Positions 1 through 10,135 are shown, numbered from the stretch's first letter. The stretch is DNA of 44,769 nucleotides from Candidatus Oceanisphaera merdipullorum (GCA_018883865.1 JAHLFI010000120.1:1-44769); one strand, 5' to 3'. Numbers and translations: made by a program. Notes: generated by a model not told the origin, from the letters alone.

Positions 1-357
1 TGTTTGCACGGCGTGGATCTTGATTCTGTGCTCAAGGCCGGTTGCCAAGCTCAAGGCGCGATTTTAGCCAGTCGGGTGCGCGATACTATGAAACGCGGCG
101 ATGGGCAAGGTGCCATTAGCGCGAGCGTAGCGAGAGATGAGCTATGGCACGCGTTGACGCCGCAATGCTTTAGGACTGACACCTTGCGTCAAGCTTTAAG
201 TGGTGCGCTGGCCGCCGGTGTGACTATTACCGATGAAGCCTCCGCCATGGAATGGGCAGGCTTTAAGCCCCAGTTAGTAGAAGGGCGCAGTGACAATATT
301 AAGATCACCCGACCGGAAGACTTGGCGCTGGCGAGCTTTTTTTTAGCGCAGAGCTAA
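1..357 (+). CDS. ispD: IspD, 2-C-methyl-D-erythritol 4-phosphate cytidylyltransferase, C-terminal part
   Basis: This is the C-terminal half of the cytosolic MEP-pathway enzyme that joins CTP and methylerythritol phosphate. The frame is open from base 1 (reads CLHGVDLD), so the start lies outside the window. Family signatures are VRDTMKR, LWHALTPQ, ITDEASAMEW and the closing VEGRSDNIKITRPEDLALA, all typical of bacterial IspD. The stretch just before LWHALTPQ (AISASVARDE) differs from the usual HTVDR-type sequence. ispF, which normally abuts ispD, follows only after 246 bp. Identity is secure; the full length cannot be judged. Confidence 0.95.
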   Translation, partial: CLHGVDLDSVLKAGCQAQGAILASRVRDTMKRGDGQGAISASVARDELWHALTPQCFRTDTLRQALSGALAAGVTITDEASAMEWAGFKPQLVEGRSDNIKITRPEDLALASFFLAQS

Positions 358-603
358 AGACTTTTTTTTGCATTGAATACACGAAGGCGCACGGACCAAG
401 AGCTAGCCCATAGGAGAAAAGAGCTTAGAGTTTATAAGTTCTTAACATGTAGAGGTTTTCGTTCTTATCTCATCTTAATTGTTCCGTGGCTCTCGTAACA
501 AAGAAGCGTAACAAAGAGGCGTGGAAAACGGTTTTTAACTTGCCTAAACGTGCGACGTACCGCGTAACACCACAGTATTTAGCTGACAACAGAGATCACA
601 ATC
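358..603. other. ispD-ispF spacer, non-coding
   Basis: A 246-bp gap between two genes that are usually adjacent, overlapping or fused. I see no convincing reading frame, terminator or ribosome-binding site. The only internal structure noticed is a 13-bp tandem pair at 494-506 and 507-519 (CGTAACAAAGAAG / CGTAACAAAGAGG, one mismatch). A promoter for the ispF operon may lie here but no strong -35/-10 pair is evident. Confidence 0.5.
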
Positions 604-1080
604 ATGATGCGAATTGGACACGGTTTTGATGTGCATAAATTTGGCGGCGAAGGCCCTTGTATTTTGGCAGGCGTGGCCGTGCCTTATGAGCAAGGCTTAT
701 TAGCGCACTCAGACGGCGATGTGATCTTGCATGCGCTGACCGATGCGCTATTGGGCGCCATAGGTGCCGGTGATATTGGCCGTCACTTCCCCGATACTGA
801 CGCGGCCTATAAAGGCGTAGACAGCCGTATATTGTTGCGCGACGTGGTCGCTAAAGTGGCTGCCGCGGGCTTCGCCTTGGCCAATGCGGACATTACCGTA
901 TTGGCGCAAGCGCCTAAGTTGTCACCCTTTATTGAGGCGATGGAGGCCAATATTGCCGCCGATTTGCAAGTGCCGGTGAGCCTTATCAACGTCAAAGCTA
1001 CCACCACGGAACAGCTGGGTTTTGTCGGCCGTAAAGAAGGCATAGCGGCAGAAGCCGTGGTGCTGTTGGTGCAGCTATGA
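604..1080 (+). CDS. ispF: IspF, 2-C-methyl-D-erythritol 2,4-cyclodiphosphate synthase
   Basis: Cytosolic enzyme of the MEP isoprenoid pathway that cyclises CDP-methylerythritol phosphate with loss of CMP. It has 158 residues, the normal length. The N-terminus [11 protein letters not shown] holds the metal-binding Asp and His (DVH), and [21 protein letters not shown] holds the third metal ligand and the signature loop. [10 protein letters not shown] and the C-terminal [19 protein letters not shown] are also characteristic. The start could be either of two consecutive ATG codons (604 or 607). Its stop overlaps the truD start by the ATGA arrangement, so the two are probably translationally coupled. 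Confidence 0.97.
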   Translation: MMRIGHGFDVHKFGGEGPCILAGVAVPYEQGLLAHSDGDVILHALTDALLGAIGAGDIGRHFPDTDAAYKGVDSRILLRDVVAKVAAAGFALANADITVLAQAPKLSPFIEAMEANIAADLQVPVSLINVKATTTEQLGFVGRKEGIAAEAVVLLVQL

Positions 1081-2141
1081 CAGCGATGGCGAGTTTGGGG
1101 ACATGGCATTATCTACATGGCGAACCCTCGGCCACTGGCCGCCTAAAAACCCTGCCCGAAGACTTTAAGGTGCGCGAAGACTTAGGCTTTGCGCCCTGCG
1201 GTGAAGGTGAGCATATTCTGCTCTATATTCGCAAACGCGGACAAAATACCCAGTGGATAGCCCGCGAATTAGCGCGCGAGGCCGGTGTGACCCAGCGTGA
1301 AGTAACTTGGGCGGGCTTAAAAGACCGCCATGCGGTGACTGAGCAGTGGTTTGGTGTGCATCTGCCGGGTAAGGCTGAACCTGATTTTTCTAGCCTTGAG
1401 AATGGCGACGTCCAAATCTTGGCCCGTGCGCGCCATAACAAAAAATTAAAAATTGGTGCCCTAAAAGGCAACTGGTTTGAGCTTGTTGTAAACAATGTAG
1501 TCGTAAGCGATCCTGCAGAGCTGGATAGCCGCTTAACTGCGATCGCCAGCCGCGGCGTGCCTAACTATTATGGCAACCAGCGCTTTGGCCATCATTTTGG
1601 CAATTTAGATCAGGCTCGCGCCATGTTTAATGGCCGTAAAATCAAAGACCGTAATAAACGCTCTATGTATTTATCGGCGGCGCGCAGTTACTTATTTAAT
1701 TTGGCCGTCAGTCAGCGCTTAAATGCCGGTTTAGGTGAGCAACTTTTGAGTGGTGATTGCTTAATGCTGTCCGGCACTCAATCTTTTTTCACCATTAACG
1801 AAGACAATCCGTTAGATAATGCGCTGCAGGCGCGCTTTGATTCAGGTGACGTGCGCTTAAGTGCGCCTCTGTGGGGCCGTGGCCGTTTGCCAAGTAGTGA
1901 AGCCGCCGCCGAATTAGAGCTGGCAGCGCTCAGTGAACAGACTGAGTTATGCGAAGGGCTAGAGAATCAAGGCCTAAAGCAAGAGCGTCGCCCACTGTTA
2001 CTTAAGCCCCAAGAGATGAGTTGGCAGTTTAATGACGACCGCTTAAGTCTGTCGTTTTGGTTACCGGCTGGCAGTTACGCCACCAGTGTGGTGCGCGAAC
2101 TGGTCAAGGATAGTGAAGGTCATGAAGATATTAGTGAGTAA
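1077..2141 (+). CDS. truD: TruD, tRNA pseudouridine(13) synthase
   Basis: Isomerises U13 of certain tRNAs, notably tRNA-Glu, to pseudouridine. The protein has 354 residues, close to the E. coli enzyme. The family signature [15 protein letters not shown] contains the catalytic aspartate (Asp83 here), and the NYYGNQRFG motif follows around residue 160. [11 protein letters not shown] near the N-terminus is also typical. It overlaps ispF upstream by 4 bp and its last 20 bp overlap the start of surE, continuing the operon. Confidence 0.97.
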   Translation: MTAMASLGTWHYLHGEPSATGRLKTLPEDFKVREDLGFAPCGEGEHILLYIRKRGQNTQWIARELAREAGVTQREVTWAGLKDRHAVTEQWFGVHLPGKAEPDFSSLENGDVQILARARHNKKLKIGALKGNWFELVVNNVVVSDPAELDSRLTAIASRGVPNYYGNQRFGHHFGNLDQARAMFNGRKIKDRNKRSMYLSAARSYLFNLAVSQRLNAGLGEQLLSGDCLMLSGTQSFFTINEDNPLDNALQARFDSGDVRLSAPLWGRGRLPSSEAAAELELAALSEQTELCEGLENQGLKQERRPLLLKPQEMSWQFNDDRLSLSFWLPAGSYATSVVRELVKDSEGHEDISE

Positions 2142-2868
2142 TGACGATGGCGTGAATGCGAAAGGTATTCGTACCTTAAGTCGGGCGCTTTCTGAATTTG
2201 CCGAAGTGGTGACGGTCGCGCCGGATCGCAATCGCAGTGGTGCTAGTCATTCTTTGACGCTAGAAGTACCGCTGCGCGCCGATAAGCTCGACGACAGCGG
2301 CTTCTACTCGGTGAAGGGCACGCCTACGGATTGCGTGCACTGGGCGGTAAATTGTCTGCTGGATCCGGATCCCGATCTGGTGGTGGCGGGCATTAATCAC
2401 GGTGCCAATTTGGGTGACGATGTGCTCTACTCCGGCACAGTCGCGGCTGCCACCGAAGGCCGTCATCTAGGGTTGCCTTCCTTGGCTATCTCTTTATGTG
2501 GCGATCGCCACTTTGAGACGGCTGCCCATTACGCCTGTTTATTAGTGCAGGGCCTATTAAGAGCCCCTTTGGGAACTAACCAAATACTGAACGTGAACGT
2601 GCCTGACTTGCCCTTAAGCGAGATCCAAGGTATCAAAGTGACTCGTTTGGGTAATAGGCACCGTTCTGAGCCTGTGCTTAAAGAATTCGATCCTCGAGGC
2701 CGCCCTATGTATTGGATAGGCCCGCCGGGTGCGATTCAAGATGCAGGCGAGGGCACCGACTTTGATGCGGTAGAAAGAGGCTATGTGTCTATTACGCCGC
2801 TCACCATAGATATGACGGCTCATGGCAAGATGGCGGCGTTAACCAGCTGGCTTAAGGAAGTGGAATAA
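2122..2868 (+). CDS. surE: SurE, 5'/3'-nucleotidase (stationary-phase survival)
   Basis: Metal-dependent survival phosphatase that releases phosphate from nucleoside monophosphates and short polyphosphate in the cytosol. The start at [16 protein letters not shown] was chosen because SurE proteins begin with this segment; NDDG carries the two metal-binding aspartates. [15 protein letters not shown] holds the conserved serine, and [23 protein letters not shown] the metal-binding Asn and substrate loop. Length 248 residues is normal. The start lies inside truD, and pcm follows after 2 bp, the usual surE-pcm-nlpD-rpoS order. Confidence 0.97.
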   Translation: MKILVSNDDGVNAKGIRTLSRALSEFAEVVTVAPDRNRSGASHSLTLEVPLRADKLDDSGFYSVKGTPTDCVHWAVNCLLDPDPDLVVAGINHGANLGDDVLYSGTVAAATEGRHLGLPSLAISLCGDRHFETAAHYACLLVQGLLRAPLGTNQILNVNVPDLPLSEIQGIKVTRLGNRHRSEPVLKEFDPRGRPMYWIGPPGAIQDAGEGTDFDAVERGYVSITPLTIDMTAHGKMAALTSWLKEVE

Positions 2869-2870
2869 GG

Positions 2871-3503
2871 GTGCTTACGTTAGCAGGACAGCGGCTTTAT
2901 GGCCTGCTGCAACAACAAGGAATTACCAACGAAGCTGTGCTGCAGGCGATTGCTTGCTTGCCCAGAGAACAGTTCGTGGATGAAGCCATGGCCCATCAAG
3001 CGTGGGATAACAGCGCCTTGCCAATCGGTTTTGGCCAAACTCTCTCCCAGCCTTATATAGTGGCGCGCATGACGCAGGTGTTGTTGGAGCAAAATCCACA
3101 TCCCAAGCGGGTGTTGGAAGTGGGCACCGGCTCTGGTTTTCAAACGGCTGTGCTGGCGCAGCTGGTGGAGCAGGTTTGCACCATAGAGCGGATTAAATCT
3201 TTGCAGTATCAAGCGCGGCGTCGTTTACAGCGTCTCGATTTATATAATGTGGCCACCAAGCACGGTGACGGCTGGCAGGGTTGGGCCAGTAAGGCACCCT
3301 TTGATGCCATTATGGTGACGGCCGCGGCCCAAGAAACGCCGCAAGCCTTGTTATCACAATTAGCCGATGGTGGGCGCATGGTGATCCCCGTCGGCCAAGC
3401 CCAACAATCGCTGTGGTTGTATCAACGTCATGGTAATCAATTTTTGCGTACCGAGTTAGAAGCGGTGCGCTTTGTTCCGTTAGTAAAAGGCGATCTTGAG
3501 TGA
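2871..3503 (+). CDS. pcm: Pcm, protein-L-isoaspartate O-methyltransferase
   Basis: SAM-dependent methyltransferase that starts the repair of isoaspartyl residues in aged proteins. Length 210 residues matches the family. It begins with GTG, two bases after the surE stop; no later ATG would keep the conserved N-terminus. Signatures: the [17 protein letters not shown] region, [21 protein letters not shown], and the SAM-binding motif [18 protein letters not shown]. The stop overlaps the GTG start of the next gene by 4 bp. Confidence 0.96.
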   Translation: MLTLAGQRLYGLLQQQGITNEAVLQAIACLPREQFVDEAMAHQAWDNSALPIGFGQTLSQPYIVARMTQVLLEQNPHPKRVLEVGTGSGFQTAVLAQLVEQVCTIERIKSLQYQARRRLQRLDLYNVATKHGDGWQGWASKAPFDAIMVTAAAQETPQALLSQLADGGRMVIPVGQAQQSLWLYQRHGNQFLRTELEAVRFVPLVKGDLE

Positions 3504-4081
3504 AGATTTTTTCTCGGTTATATCAGCAGGTGATGATTTGGTCTGTGCACCGTCACGCCCCCGTTTATTTATCGTTAAATAGTTTTGTCGAGTCCATCTT
3601 CTGGCCGATACCTGTGGATGTGATGCTGGCGCCCATGACCTTAGTTAAACCACATCGTGCTTGGTATTATGCCGGGCTGGCCACCTTCTTCTCGGTATTG
3701 GGTGCGGCCTTTGGCTATTTACTGGGTTATGCACTTTGGGATCCGGTGGTGGCGCCTTTTATTGCTTCCATAGGCTATGAAGGAAAAATTGAGCTGGCCA
3801 AGGCCTGGTTTACCGAATGGGGCATTTGGGTGATTTTTATCGCCAGCTTCACGCCTATTCCTTATAAGGCGTTTACGGTTACCGCAGGCATGCTGAGCAT
3901 GGCGTTTTTACCGTTCGTGCTGGTCTCAATTGTAGGCCGAGGCTTGCGCTTCTTTATGGTGGCCGGATTGATGAAATGGGGAGGGGCTAAAATGGAAGCC
4001 AAACTACTGCGCTACATCGATATCTTAGGCTGGGTCTGCGTGGTCGGTGCCGTGGTCGCCTACTTGGTGTTAAGAAACTGA
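3500..4081 (+). CDS. yqaA: YqaA family inner-membrane protein (DedA/SNARE-associated superfamily)
   Basis: A 193-residue integral membrane protein with several hydrophobic segments, related to the DedA/VTT group (small undecaprenyl- or phospholipid-handling membrane proteins). Supporting features are the opening [18 protein letters not shown], the [13 protein letters not shown] segment and [18 protein letters not shown], typical of the YqaA branch. Starts with GTG overlapping the pcm stop, and its own stop shares one base with the nlpD start. Genes of this family lie between pcm and nlpD in many marine gammaproteobacteria. The substrate is not known. Confidence 0.85.
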   Translation: MKIFSRLYQQVMIWSVHRHAPVYLSLNSFVESIFWPIPVDVMLAPMTLVKPHRAWYYAGLATFFSVLGAAFGYLLGYALWDPVVAPFIASIGYEGKIELAKAWFTEWGIWVIFIASFTPIPYKAFTVTAGMLSMAFLPFVLVSIVGRGLRFFMVAGLMKWGGAKMEAKLLRYIDILGWVCVVGAVVAYLVLRN

Positions 4082-5076
4082 TGTTAAGGCAGAGCCGCTG
4101 TTTTACGCTGTGGTGTATCAATCTGGTATTGATAACCTTGCTGAGCGCCTGCTCTGCCTCTCGTCCGGCTCCTGTGTATGGCGTTAATGCGCGGGGGCAA
4201 ATACAAGCCAATGGTAGTCATTATGTGGTAGCCAGAGGGGATACCTTGTATTCCATTGCCTGGCAGGCAGGATCTGACGTGCCAAGCCTAGCCCGCCATA
4301 ATCGTATTCCCCCCCCTTACGCTATTTACCCCGGTCAAAGGCTTCGCCTAGATGTCCCCGGGGCTAAGCGGCCACAATATATAGTGCGCCGTGGCGATAC
4401 GCTGAATAGCATAGCGAGAAATTCAAATCACAGAGTGGCGGACTTGGCGCTGTTAAATGGCTTAAAACCGCCATACCGCATCTATGTTGGTCAAAGTTTG
4501 ACGCTGCAAGGCGGCTCGAGTTCTCGTAATGGACAGCCGGCGCGCACGGCTGCAGTCCCTGCTGGTAAGATACAGGTGACCCAAACTAAAACCGGCCCTG
4601 CCACTCACAAGACGCAGCCGGTAAAATCGACTAAGCCAGTTGCAGCTGCTCCCGGAAAAGTTTACGCTGGCACAGCTGCACAAAAAAACGCCGCTAATAA
4701 TAAGACTATTCAATGGTCTTGGCCCACCACAGGGCCCGTAATATCGGGATTTTCGTTGGCTGAGACCGGTAATAAAGGCATAGATATTAGAGGCGCTAGA
4801 GGGCAAGCTGTTAAAGCTGCCGCAGCGGGCAAGGTTGTATACGCAGGGAACGCGCTACGTGGATACGGCAACCTGATCATCATCAAGCACAATGATGATT
4901 ATTTGTCTGCTTACGCGCACAACGAGGTGCTTAAAGTTAAAGAGCAGCAAGATGTGAGTGCAGGGCAGCACATAGCGGATATGGGTAGTAGTGATACGAC
5001 TGATGTACGGTTACATTTTGAGATCCGGCATCAGGGTTCGTCGGTGAATCCGGTGAGCTATCTGCCAAAAAGATAA
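4081..5076 (+). CDS. nlpD: NlpD, LysM/LytM-domain lipoprotein activator of amidase
   Basis: Outer-membrane lipoprotein that activates a cell-separation amidase (AmiC-type) at the division septum. The N-terminus has a signal peptide ending in the lipobox LLSAC. Two LysM peptidoglycan-binding repeats follow (about residues 46-90 and 98-141, each with a GDTL.SIA core). A Ala/Thr/Lys-rich linker leads to a C-terminal M23/LytM domain (about 215-330). That domain is degenerate: NKGIDI replaces the usual H...D metal site and RLHFEI replaces HLHFE, so it should be non-catalytic, as in known NlpD/EnvC proteins. In relatives the main rpoS promoter lies inside nlpD; I cannot identify it here. Confidence 0.95.
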   Translation: MLRQSRCFTLWCINLVLITLLSACSASRPAPVYGVNARGQIQANGSHYVVARGDTLYSIAWQAGSDVPSLARHNRIPPPYAIYPGQRLRLDVPGAKRPQYIVRRGDTLNSIARNSNHRVADLALLNGLKPPYRIYVGQSLTLQGGSSSRNGQPARTAAVPAGKIQVTQTKTGPATHKTQPVKSTKPVAAAPGKVYAGTAAQKNAANNKTIQWSWPTTGPVISGFSLAETGNKGIDIRGARGQAVKAAAAGKVVYAGNALRGYGNLIIIKHNDDYLSAYAHNEVLKVKEQQDVSAGQHIADMGSSDTTDVRLHFEIRHQGSSVNPVSYLPKR

Positions 5077-5092
5077 GCTATTTGCCAAAAAT
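5056..5092 (+). repeat. 20-bp tandem duplication across the nlpD stop codon
   Basis: AGCTATCTGCCAAAAAGATA (5056-5075) is followed directly by AGCTATTTGCCAAAAAT (5076-5092). The first copy encodes the last residues of NlpD (SYLPKR) and its stop; the second lies just after the stop. Confidence 0.75.
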
Positions 5093-5138
5093 AACATCTG
5101 GGAGACAGGCCGTCCCCAGGCAATAAGGGAGAGTAACC

Positions 5139-6140
5139 ATGAATCACAGTAAAGCATTAGCTACAGCAGATGACATGGATTTTGACGCTAACAACGCAAT
5201 GGACGCGACGATTAGCCGAGAGCAAGAGCAAGAGCAAGAGCAAGAACAAGAAAGTGTAGAAACGATTGATATCGAAGACACCAGCAGTGCCGCAAACAGT
5301 CGCACGTTAGATGTGACTCAGCTGTATTTAGGTGAAATTGGTATTTCGCCGTTATTAACCGCAGAAGAAGAAGTCTTATATGCTCGCCGCGCCTTACGGG
5401 GTGATTTAGTCGCGCGCAAACGCATGATCGAATCGAATTTACGCTTGGTGGTCAAAATATCCCGCCGTTATAACAACCGAGGGTTAGCCCTGCTCGACTT
5501 AATTGAAGAGGGCAACCTAGGTTTAATTCGCGCAGTAGAAAAATTTGATCCCGAGCGCGGCTTTCGCTTTTCTACTTATGCCACTTGGTGGATCCGCCAA
5601 ACCATAGAGCGCGCCATCATGAATCAGACGCGTACCATACGCCTGCCCATTCATGTGGTGAAAGAACTCAATGTCTATCTGCGCACCGCCCGCGAGTTGG
5701 CCCAACGCCTCGATCATGAACCCACAGCCGAAGAAATTGCCGCCGCTCTCGATAAACCCGTGAGTGATGTGTCCCGTATGCTCAAGCTGAATGAAAAAGT
5801 CAGCTCGGTCGACACGCCCATTGGCGGTGACGGCGACAAGGCGTTGTTAGATGTGATCGCCGATGAAAACGACACTAATCCTGAAACTGAGCTGCAAGAT
5901 AACGACATCAATAACAGCTTGGTGCGCTGGCTAGGTGAGCTTAACCCTAAGCAACGTGAAGTGTTAGCGCGTCGCTTTGGTTTGCTGGGCTATGAAGCTT
6001 CCACGCTTGAGCATGTGGGCCAAGAAATAGGCTTAACCCGAGAGCGGGTGCGCCAAATTCAAGTAGAAGCGCTGCGTCGTCTAAAAGAAATCGTCACCCA
6101 GCAAGGCTTGTGTGTGGATACGCTTTTTTACGACAACTAA
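5139..6140 (+). CDS. rpoS: RpoS, stationary-phase sigma factor (sigma-38)
   Basis: Alternative RNA polymerase sigma factor for the general stress response. It has 333 residues, with an AAGGGAG ribosome-binding site upstream. Region 1.2 begins [16 protein letters not shown]; region 2 contains [27 protein letters not shown] and [16 protein letters not shown]; regions 3 and 4 follow, ending in the helix-turn-helix [20 protein letters not shown]. The N-terminal acidic leader carries an unusual (Glu-Gln)5-Glu run encoded by a hexanucleotide repeat. The position after nlpD is standard. Confidence 0.98.
   Translation: MNHSKALATADDMDFDANNAMDATISREQEQEQEQEQESVETIDIEDTSSAANSRTLDVTQLYLGEIGISPLLTAEEEVLYARRALRGDLVARKRMIESNLRLVVKISRRYNNRGLALLDLIEEGNLGLIRAVEKFDPERGFRFSTYATWWIRQTIERAIMNQTRTIRLPIHVVKELNVYLRTARELAQRLDHEPTAEEIAAALDKPVSDVSRMLKLNEKVSSVDTPIGGDGDKALLDVIADENDTNPETELQDNDINNSLVRWLGELNPKQREVLARRFGLLGYEASTLEHVGQEIGLTRERVRQIQVEALRRLKEIVTQQGLCVDTLFYDN
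5220..5252 (+). repeat. GAGCAA hexanucleotide repeat inside rpoS
   Basis: Four GAGCAA units, one GAACAA and a final GAA encode alternating Glu-Gln at RpoS residues 28-38. Copy-number change would add or remove Glu-Gln pairs without a frameshift. Confidence 0.9.
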
Positions 6141-6255
6141 GGTTTTATGATAAAGGTTTGACGATAAAAGGTTTATGAAAACTCGCGTTTGATGGTCCTT
6201 AATGCTTTACGATAACTCATCGTTTAGCGGGCCAGTATAACGCCAAGCGGCCAAC

Positions 6256-6290
6256 AAAAAGCCCGTCACAGGATCTGTGGCGGGCTTTTT
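6256..6290. terminator. Bidirectional terminator between rpoS and mutS
   Basis: The inverted repeat AAAAAGCCCG-TCACA / TGTGG-CGGGCTTTTT around the loop GGATC is GC-rich at its core. It is flanked by A and T runs on both sides, so it can end both rpoS (plus) and mutS (minus) transcripts. Confidence 0.9.
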
Positions 6291-6309
6291 GTTTATGGTG
6301 GTTCTTAAT

Positions 6310-8988
6310 TCACGTCTTACGCGTTTGTTTCAACTTATACAGCAATTCCAGTGCCTGACGTGGCGTAAGTTCGTCCGGCTCTATTTCATCTAATAGCAAC
6401 AAGGCGGCATCAAGCGGTGCCTCATGCTTTTCGTCAAAGAGGGGGAGCGAGCCTTGTATTTCTTGGCGCTGCTCTCTATTGCTAGCGACCTTGGACTGAC
6501 CCTGCTTTAGCCTTGGCTCAGGTTGCTTATTTAGCTCAGGCTGTTTAGCCAAGTCCGCAAACTTAACCTGCTCAGACGCCGCTAATAACTGGCCGGTTTC
6601 CAGCTCGCTCAATTTAGTGCGCGCCAGCGCTAATACAGGCTTGGGCACGCCTGCTAACGCTGCTACTTGCAGGCCATAAGAACGACTGGCAGCACCCTCT
6701 TGCACAGTGTGCATAAAGGCGATGGTATCGTCATGCTCAAGGGCATCTAAGTGCACGTTGGCCACCGCCGGCCACAGACTGGCCAGCTCGGTGAGCTCAA
6801 AGTAGTGAGTGGCAAATAAGGTATAGGCATGGAGCTGATTGGCCAGCGCATCAGCACAGGCCCAAGCCAGTGCTAAACCATCATAAGTACTGGTACCGCG
6901 ACCTATTTCATCCATCAATACCAAACTATGGCGGGTCGCATTGTTCAAGATGTTAGCGGTTTCGGTCATTTCCACCATGAAAGTGGAGCGGCCCGAGGCA
7001 AGATCGTCCGATGCCCCGATACGGGTAAAGATGCGGTCAATCTTGCCGATGCGCGCGCGGGCTGCTGGCACAAACGAACCCATATAAGCCATCAGCACTA
7101 TTAGTGCAGTTTGGCGCATATAGGTCGACTTACCGCCCATATTGGGGCCGGTAATGAGCAACATCTTGCGCTGCTCAGACATTTGCAGCGGGTTGGCGAT
7201 AAACGGCTCGCTCATCACCTGCTCCACCACAGGGTGACGTCCGGCTTCAATATCGATGAGGTCATCTTCGGTTAAAGTAGGGCGACAATAATCTAAGCTG
7301 TCGGCGCGCTCCGCCAAATTGGCAAACACGTCTAATTCTGCAAGGGCGCCGGCTGTGCGTTGCAACGGCTGCAGTTGTGCTAATAACGTATCCAGCAGCG
7401 CTTCGTAGAGTTTCTTCTCAAGTGCTAGGCCTTTACCCTGGGCATTCAGTACCTTGTCTTCGTATTCTTTAAGCTCAGGAATAATATAGCGTTCGTTATT
7501 TTTTAGGGTTTGACGGCGCACATAATGCAGCGGCACCTGATTGGCGCTGGCGCGACTCACTTCAATATAAAAGCCGTGCACGCGGTTATAGGCCACTTTT
7601 AGCGTCGAGATACCGGTGGCGGCTTTTTCTCGTGCTTCCAAGGCTTCTAAATAACGGTGGGCGCCGGCGGCCAATTCTCGCAGCTCGTCTAATTCCGCGT
7701 TATAGCCATCGCGAATGACGCCGCCATCGCGGATCAGCACAGGCGGCGTGTCGACTACGGCTTGCTCTAATAAATCGGCTAAGTCCGGATACTGGCTAAT
7801 AGTGGCACTAAGCGTGCTCAAACAAGCGCCGTGGGCGTCAGCCAATTGTTGCAGGATCTCCGGCAATGCCTGCAAGGCCGAACGTAAGCGACTTAAGTCG
7901 CGCGGCCGTGCCGAGCGTAGCGCTAAGCGCGCCAAGCCACGCTCCATGTCGCCCACTTGGCGTAAGGGTGCGCGTAAGTCCTCATAGCGCCCTTGGTCGA
8001 TCAATAACGCGATACTGTCTTGGCGACGCGTGAGTGTGGCCAAATCACGGCTCGGCTGATGGATCCAACGCTTTAATAAGCGGCTGCCCATGGGGGTGGC
8101 AGTATTATCCAACACTTCGGCCAGCGTATTTTCCACCGAGCCCGATAGGTTTAGCGTCAGCTCTAGGTTGCGCCGCGTGGCCGCATCCATCACCACCATG
8201 TCTTGGCTGCGCTCTAGGCTAATGCGGTTAATGTGCGGCATGGCGGTGCGCTGGGTATCTTTCACATATTGCAGTACGCAACCGGCGGCACAGAGCGCCG
8301 TGCTGGCTTGCTCCACACCAAAGCCAATTAAGTCACGGGTGCCAAATTGCTGACATAACAGGGTGCGCGCCGTGTCTAAATCAAACTCCCATTCTGGGCG
8401 GCGGCGCAAACTCTTGCGTGACTCAATGGCCGAAAAATAGGCAAAGGCTTCGGGATACAAGAGCTCGGCAGGCTGGGTGCGTTGCAGCTCGGCGGTGAGC
8501 GCTTCTTCCGTGGAAAATTGATTTAATACGAAGCGGCCCGTGCTTACGTCCAACATGGCGTAGCCAAATTGCTGGCCATCATGAAAAATAGCCGCCAAGC
8601 AATTATCTTGACGCTCGACCAAAAGCGCCTCATCCGACAAGGTGCCCGGCGTAATAATGCGCACCACTTGGCGCTCCATCGGGCCTTTGGTCATGCCGGG
8701 ATCGCCAATTTGCTCACAAATAGCCACCGACTCGCCCATCTGCACCAAACGGGCTAAATAATTCTCCGCCGCATGGTGCGGTACCCCCGCCATAGGGATG
8801 GCATTGCCACCTGACTTACCGCGTTGGGTCAGTGAAATATCGAGCAGGCGCGAGGCTTTCTTGGCATCATCAAAGAACAATTCATAAAAATCGCCCATGC
8901 GATAAAACATCAACACATCAGGATGTTGCGCCTTCAAAGCAAGGTATTGCACCATCATGGGCGTATGAGGAGAGTTGTCTTGATTCAT
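6310..8988 (-). CDS. mutS: MutS, DNA mismatch repair ATPase
   Basis: Recognises base mismatches and small loops and recruits MutL. In this organism, which has dam, it probably acts in methyl-directed repair. Length 892 residues is slightly longer than E. coli MutS. The mismatch-reading Phe-X-Glu motif is in MGDFYELF (Phe34, Glu36). The ATPase domain has Walker [10 protein letters not shown] around residue 620, the [14 protein letters not shown] segment and Walker [17 protein letters not shown]. The extra length lies in a polar linker near the C-terminus ([15 protein letters not shown] region) before the dimer-forming tail. It is transcribed toward rpoS. No clear ribosome-binding site precedes the ATG. 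Confidence 0.98.
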   Translation of the reverse strand: MNQDNSPHTPMMVQYLALKAQHPDVLMFYRMGDFYELFFDDAKKASRLLDISLTQRGKSGGNAIPMAGVPHHAAENYLARLVQMGESVAICEQIGDPGMTKGPMERQVVRIITPGTLSDEALLVERQDNCLAAIFHDGQQFGYAMLDVSTGRFVLNQFSTEEALTAELQRTQPAELLYPEAFAYFSAIESRKSLRRRPEWEFDLDTARTLLCQQFGTRDLIGFGVEQASTALCAAGCVLQYVKDTQRTAMPHINRISLERSQDMVVMDAATRRNLELTLNLSGSVENTLAEVLDNTATPMGSRLLKRWIHQPSRDLATLTRRQDSIALLIDQGRYEDLRAPLRQVGDMERGLARLALRSARPRDLSRLRSALQALPEILQQLADAHGACLSTLSATISQYPDLADLLEQAVVDTPPVLIRDGGVIRDGYNAELDELRELAAGAHRYLEALEAREKAATGISTLKVAYNRVHGFYIEVSRASANQVPLHYVRRQTLKNNERYIIPELKEYEDKVLNAQGKGLALEKKLYEALLDTLLAQLQPLQRTAGALAELDVFANLAERADSLDYCRPTLTEDDLIDIEAGRHPVVEQVMSEPFIANPLQMSEQRKMLLITGPNMGGKSTYMRQTALIVLMAYMGSFVPAARARIGKIDRIFTRIGASDDLASGRSTFMVEMTETANILNNATRHSLVLMDEIGRGTSTYDGLALAWACADALANQLHAYTLFATHYFELTELASLWPAVANVHLDALEHDDTIAFMHTVQEGAASRSYGLQVAALAGVPKPVLALARTKLSELETGQLLAASEQVKFADLAKQPELNKQPEPRLKQGQSKVASNREQRQEIQGSLPLFDEKHEAPLDAALLLLDEIEPDELTPRQALELLYKLKQTRKT

Positions 8989-9112
8989 TTTAAAATCAAT
9001 GCCTTATATCTTATGAAATTGATGATGAAGCCAAGTATATGAGCGTGAGCAGCCAGGCCAAAACTTGAGGCGGTATTGTATCAGCAACCGACTTTGATGG
9101 CATGGACAAGAA

Positions 9113-9199
9113 ATGGTGAAACCTAAGGTGCGAGAGAGCTTAGTGGCAGCAGCTTGGGTGTTATGGCTAGCGCTCACTCCTGTCCCGAGTCGTGATTAA
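9113..9199 (+). CDS. Possible 28-residue peptide with hydrophobic core
   Basis: ATG at 9113 opens a 28-codon frame: a short basic start (MVKPKVRES), a hydrophobic middle (LVAAAWVLWLAL), then TPVPSRD and stop. It lies between mutS and the TSUP permease gene, 38 bp before the latter. The ribosome-binding site is poor. It might be a small membrane peptide or leader, but chance cannot be excluded; I have no homologue in mind. Confidence 0.15.
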   Translation: MVKPKVRESLVAAAWVLWLALTPVPSRD

Positions 9200-9237
9200 C
9201 CCATGTTAGAATGACGCTTTTAATACGAGGTGTAAGC

Positions 9238-9972
9238 ATGCTGTATTCTTCGCTCGATATGCTGGCGCTGGTGATAGTGACCGTCAGCATTATGGTGCAG
9301 GCGTGGGTGGGCATTGGCTTTGGATTGCTGGCTGCACCCTTGCTGTATTTAATCGATCCTACGTATGTACCGGGGCCGGTCTTGGTGCTGGGCTGGCTGT
9401 TATCGGTCGTGGTGGTATTAAAGCAGCGCCACGACCTAAATTGGCGGCGGGTGTTGCCGGCCATAGTGGCGCGCCTGCCCGGTTCCTGGTGCGGCGCACT
9501 CTTGTTGGTGAGCATAGCGCCGTGGCAGTTAAGCTTGTTTTTTGGCTCTGCACTCTTGCTGGCGGTGTGGCTGAGTATACGCAGCTACGCTGTGCCTATT
9601 AATAAATTTAGCTTAACTGTGGCGGGTTTTTTATCGGGTATTTTAGGCACAGCTACCTCGGTAGGGGGGCCGCCGATGGCGCTCTTGTATCAACATGAAA
9701 CGCGGCTCACCGCGCGCAATGAAATTGCCGCCTTCTTTTTAATGGGGACGCCTATTTCTATTTTGATGCTGTGGTTGAATGGCGGTGCCGATTTGCTCAG
9801 TGGCGTCTTGATCTTAAAAATGCTGCCCGGTGTGGCGCTGGGTTTTTGGTTATCCCGCCACTTAGAGCAGCGGTTTAAGGCAGAAAGTGCTAGGCCGGCG
9901 ATCTTGTTTATTTCTGGTCTCTCCGCTTTGGTGGTGCTCTGGCAGGGCATAGCTGGCGGCTTGGCGGTCTGA
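9238..9972 (+). CDS. TauE/SafE (TSUP) family membrane permease
   Basis: A 244-residue inner-membrane protein with about seven or eight hydrophobic segments, of the TSUP family that exports or imports sulfite, sulfoacetate, taurine-derived and other small anions. Family features are the N-terminal half with VQAWVGIGFGLLAAPLLYLI and the second half opening FLSGILGTATSVGGPPMALLY, the conserved G..G..P repeat of TSUP proteins. The start at 9238 is preferred over an upstream in-frame ATG (9211) because GAGG lies at 9227-9230. Its neighbours are a CysB-like regulator and the sulfate ABC operon, so a sulfur anion is a likely substrate (inference). Confidence 0.8.
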   Translation: MLYSSLDMLALVIVTVSIMVQAWVGIGFGLLAAPLLYLIDPTYVPGPVLVLGWLLSVVVVLKQRHDLNWRRVLPAIVARLPGSWCGALLLVSIAPWQLSLFFGSALLLAVWLSIRSYAVPINKFSLTVAGFLSGILGTATSVGGPPMALLYQHETRLTARNEIAAFFLMGTPISILMLWLNGGADLLSGVLILKMLPGVALGFWLSRHLEQRFKAESARPAILFISGLSALVVLWQGIAGGLAV

Positions 9973-10096
9973 GCTGCCCTTCCGTGCTATTTGGTAAAAT
10001 GTTATTTGGTACAGTGTTATTTCGTACAGTGTCAGTCGGTATAAGGCCATCCGAGCGCCCATCACACTATAAATGCTATGCATAGCCCGAAATGTT

Positions 10097-10135
10097 ATTT
10101 ATGGATATATGAAATCGATTATATATTCCATAAAT
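10097..10135. promoter_or_regulatory. Inverted repeat upstream of the CysB-like regulator gene
   Basis: ATTTATGGATATAT (10097-10110) and ATATATTCCATAAAT (10121-10135) are inverted copies with one extra base, separated by ten bases and ending 29 bp before the regulator start. LysR-type proteins commonly bind such AT-rich dyads in front of their own gene, so this may be an autoregulatory operator (inference). Confidence 0.5.

Noticed and set aside
4081-5076. Active M23 endopeptidase in NlpD
   Set aside because: The metal-binding His and Asp positions are replaced, so only the activator role is supported.
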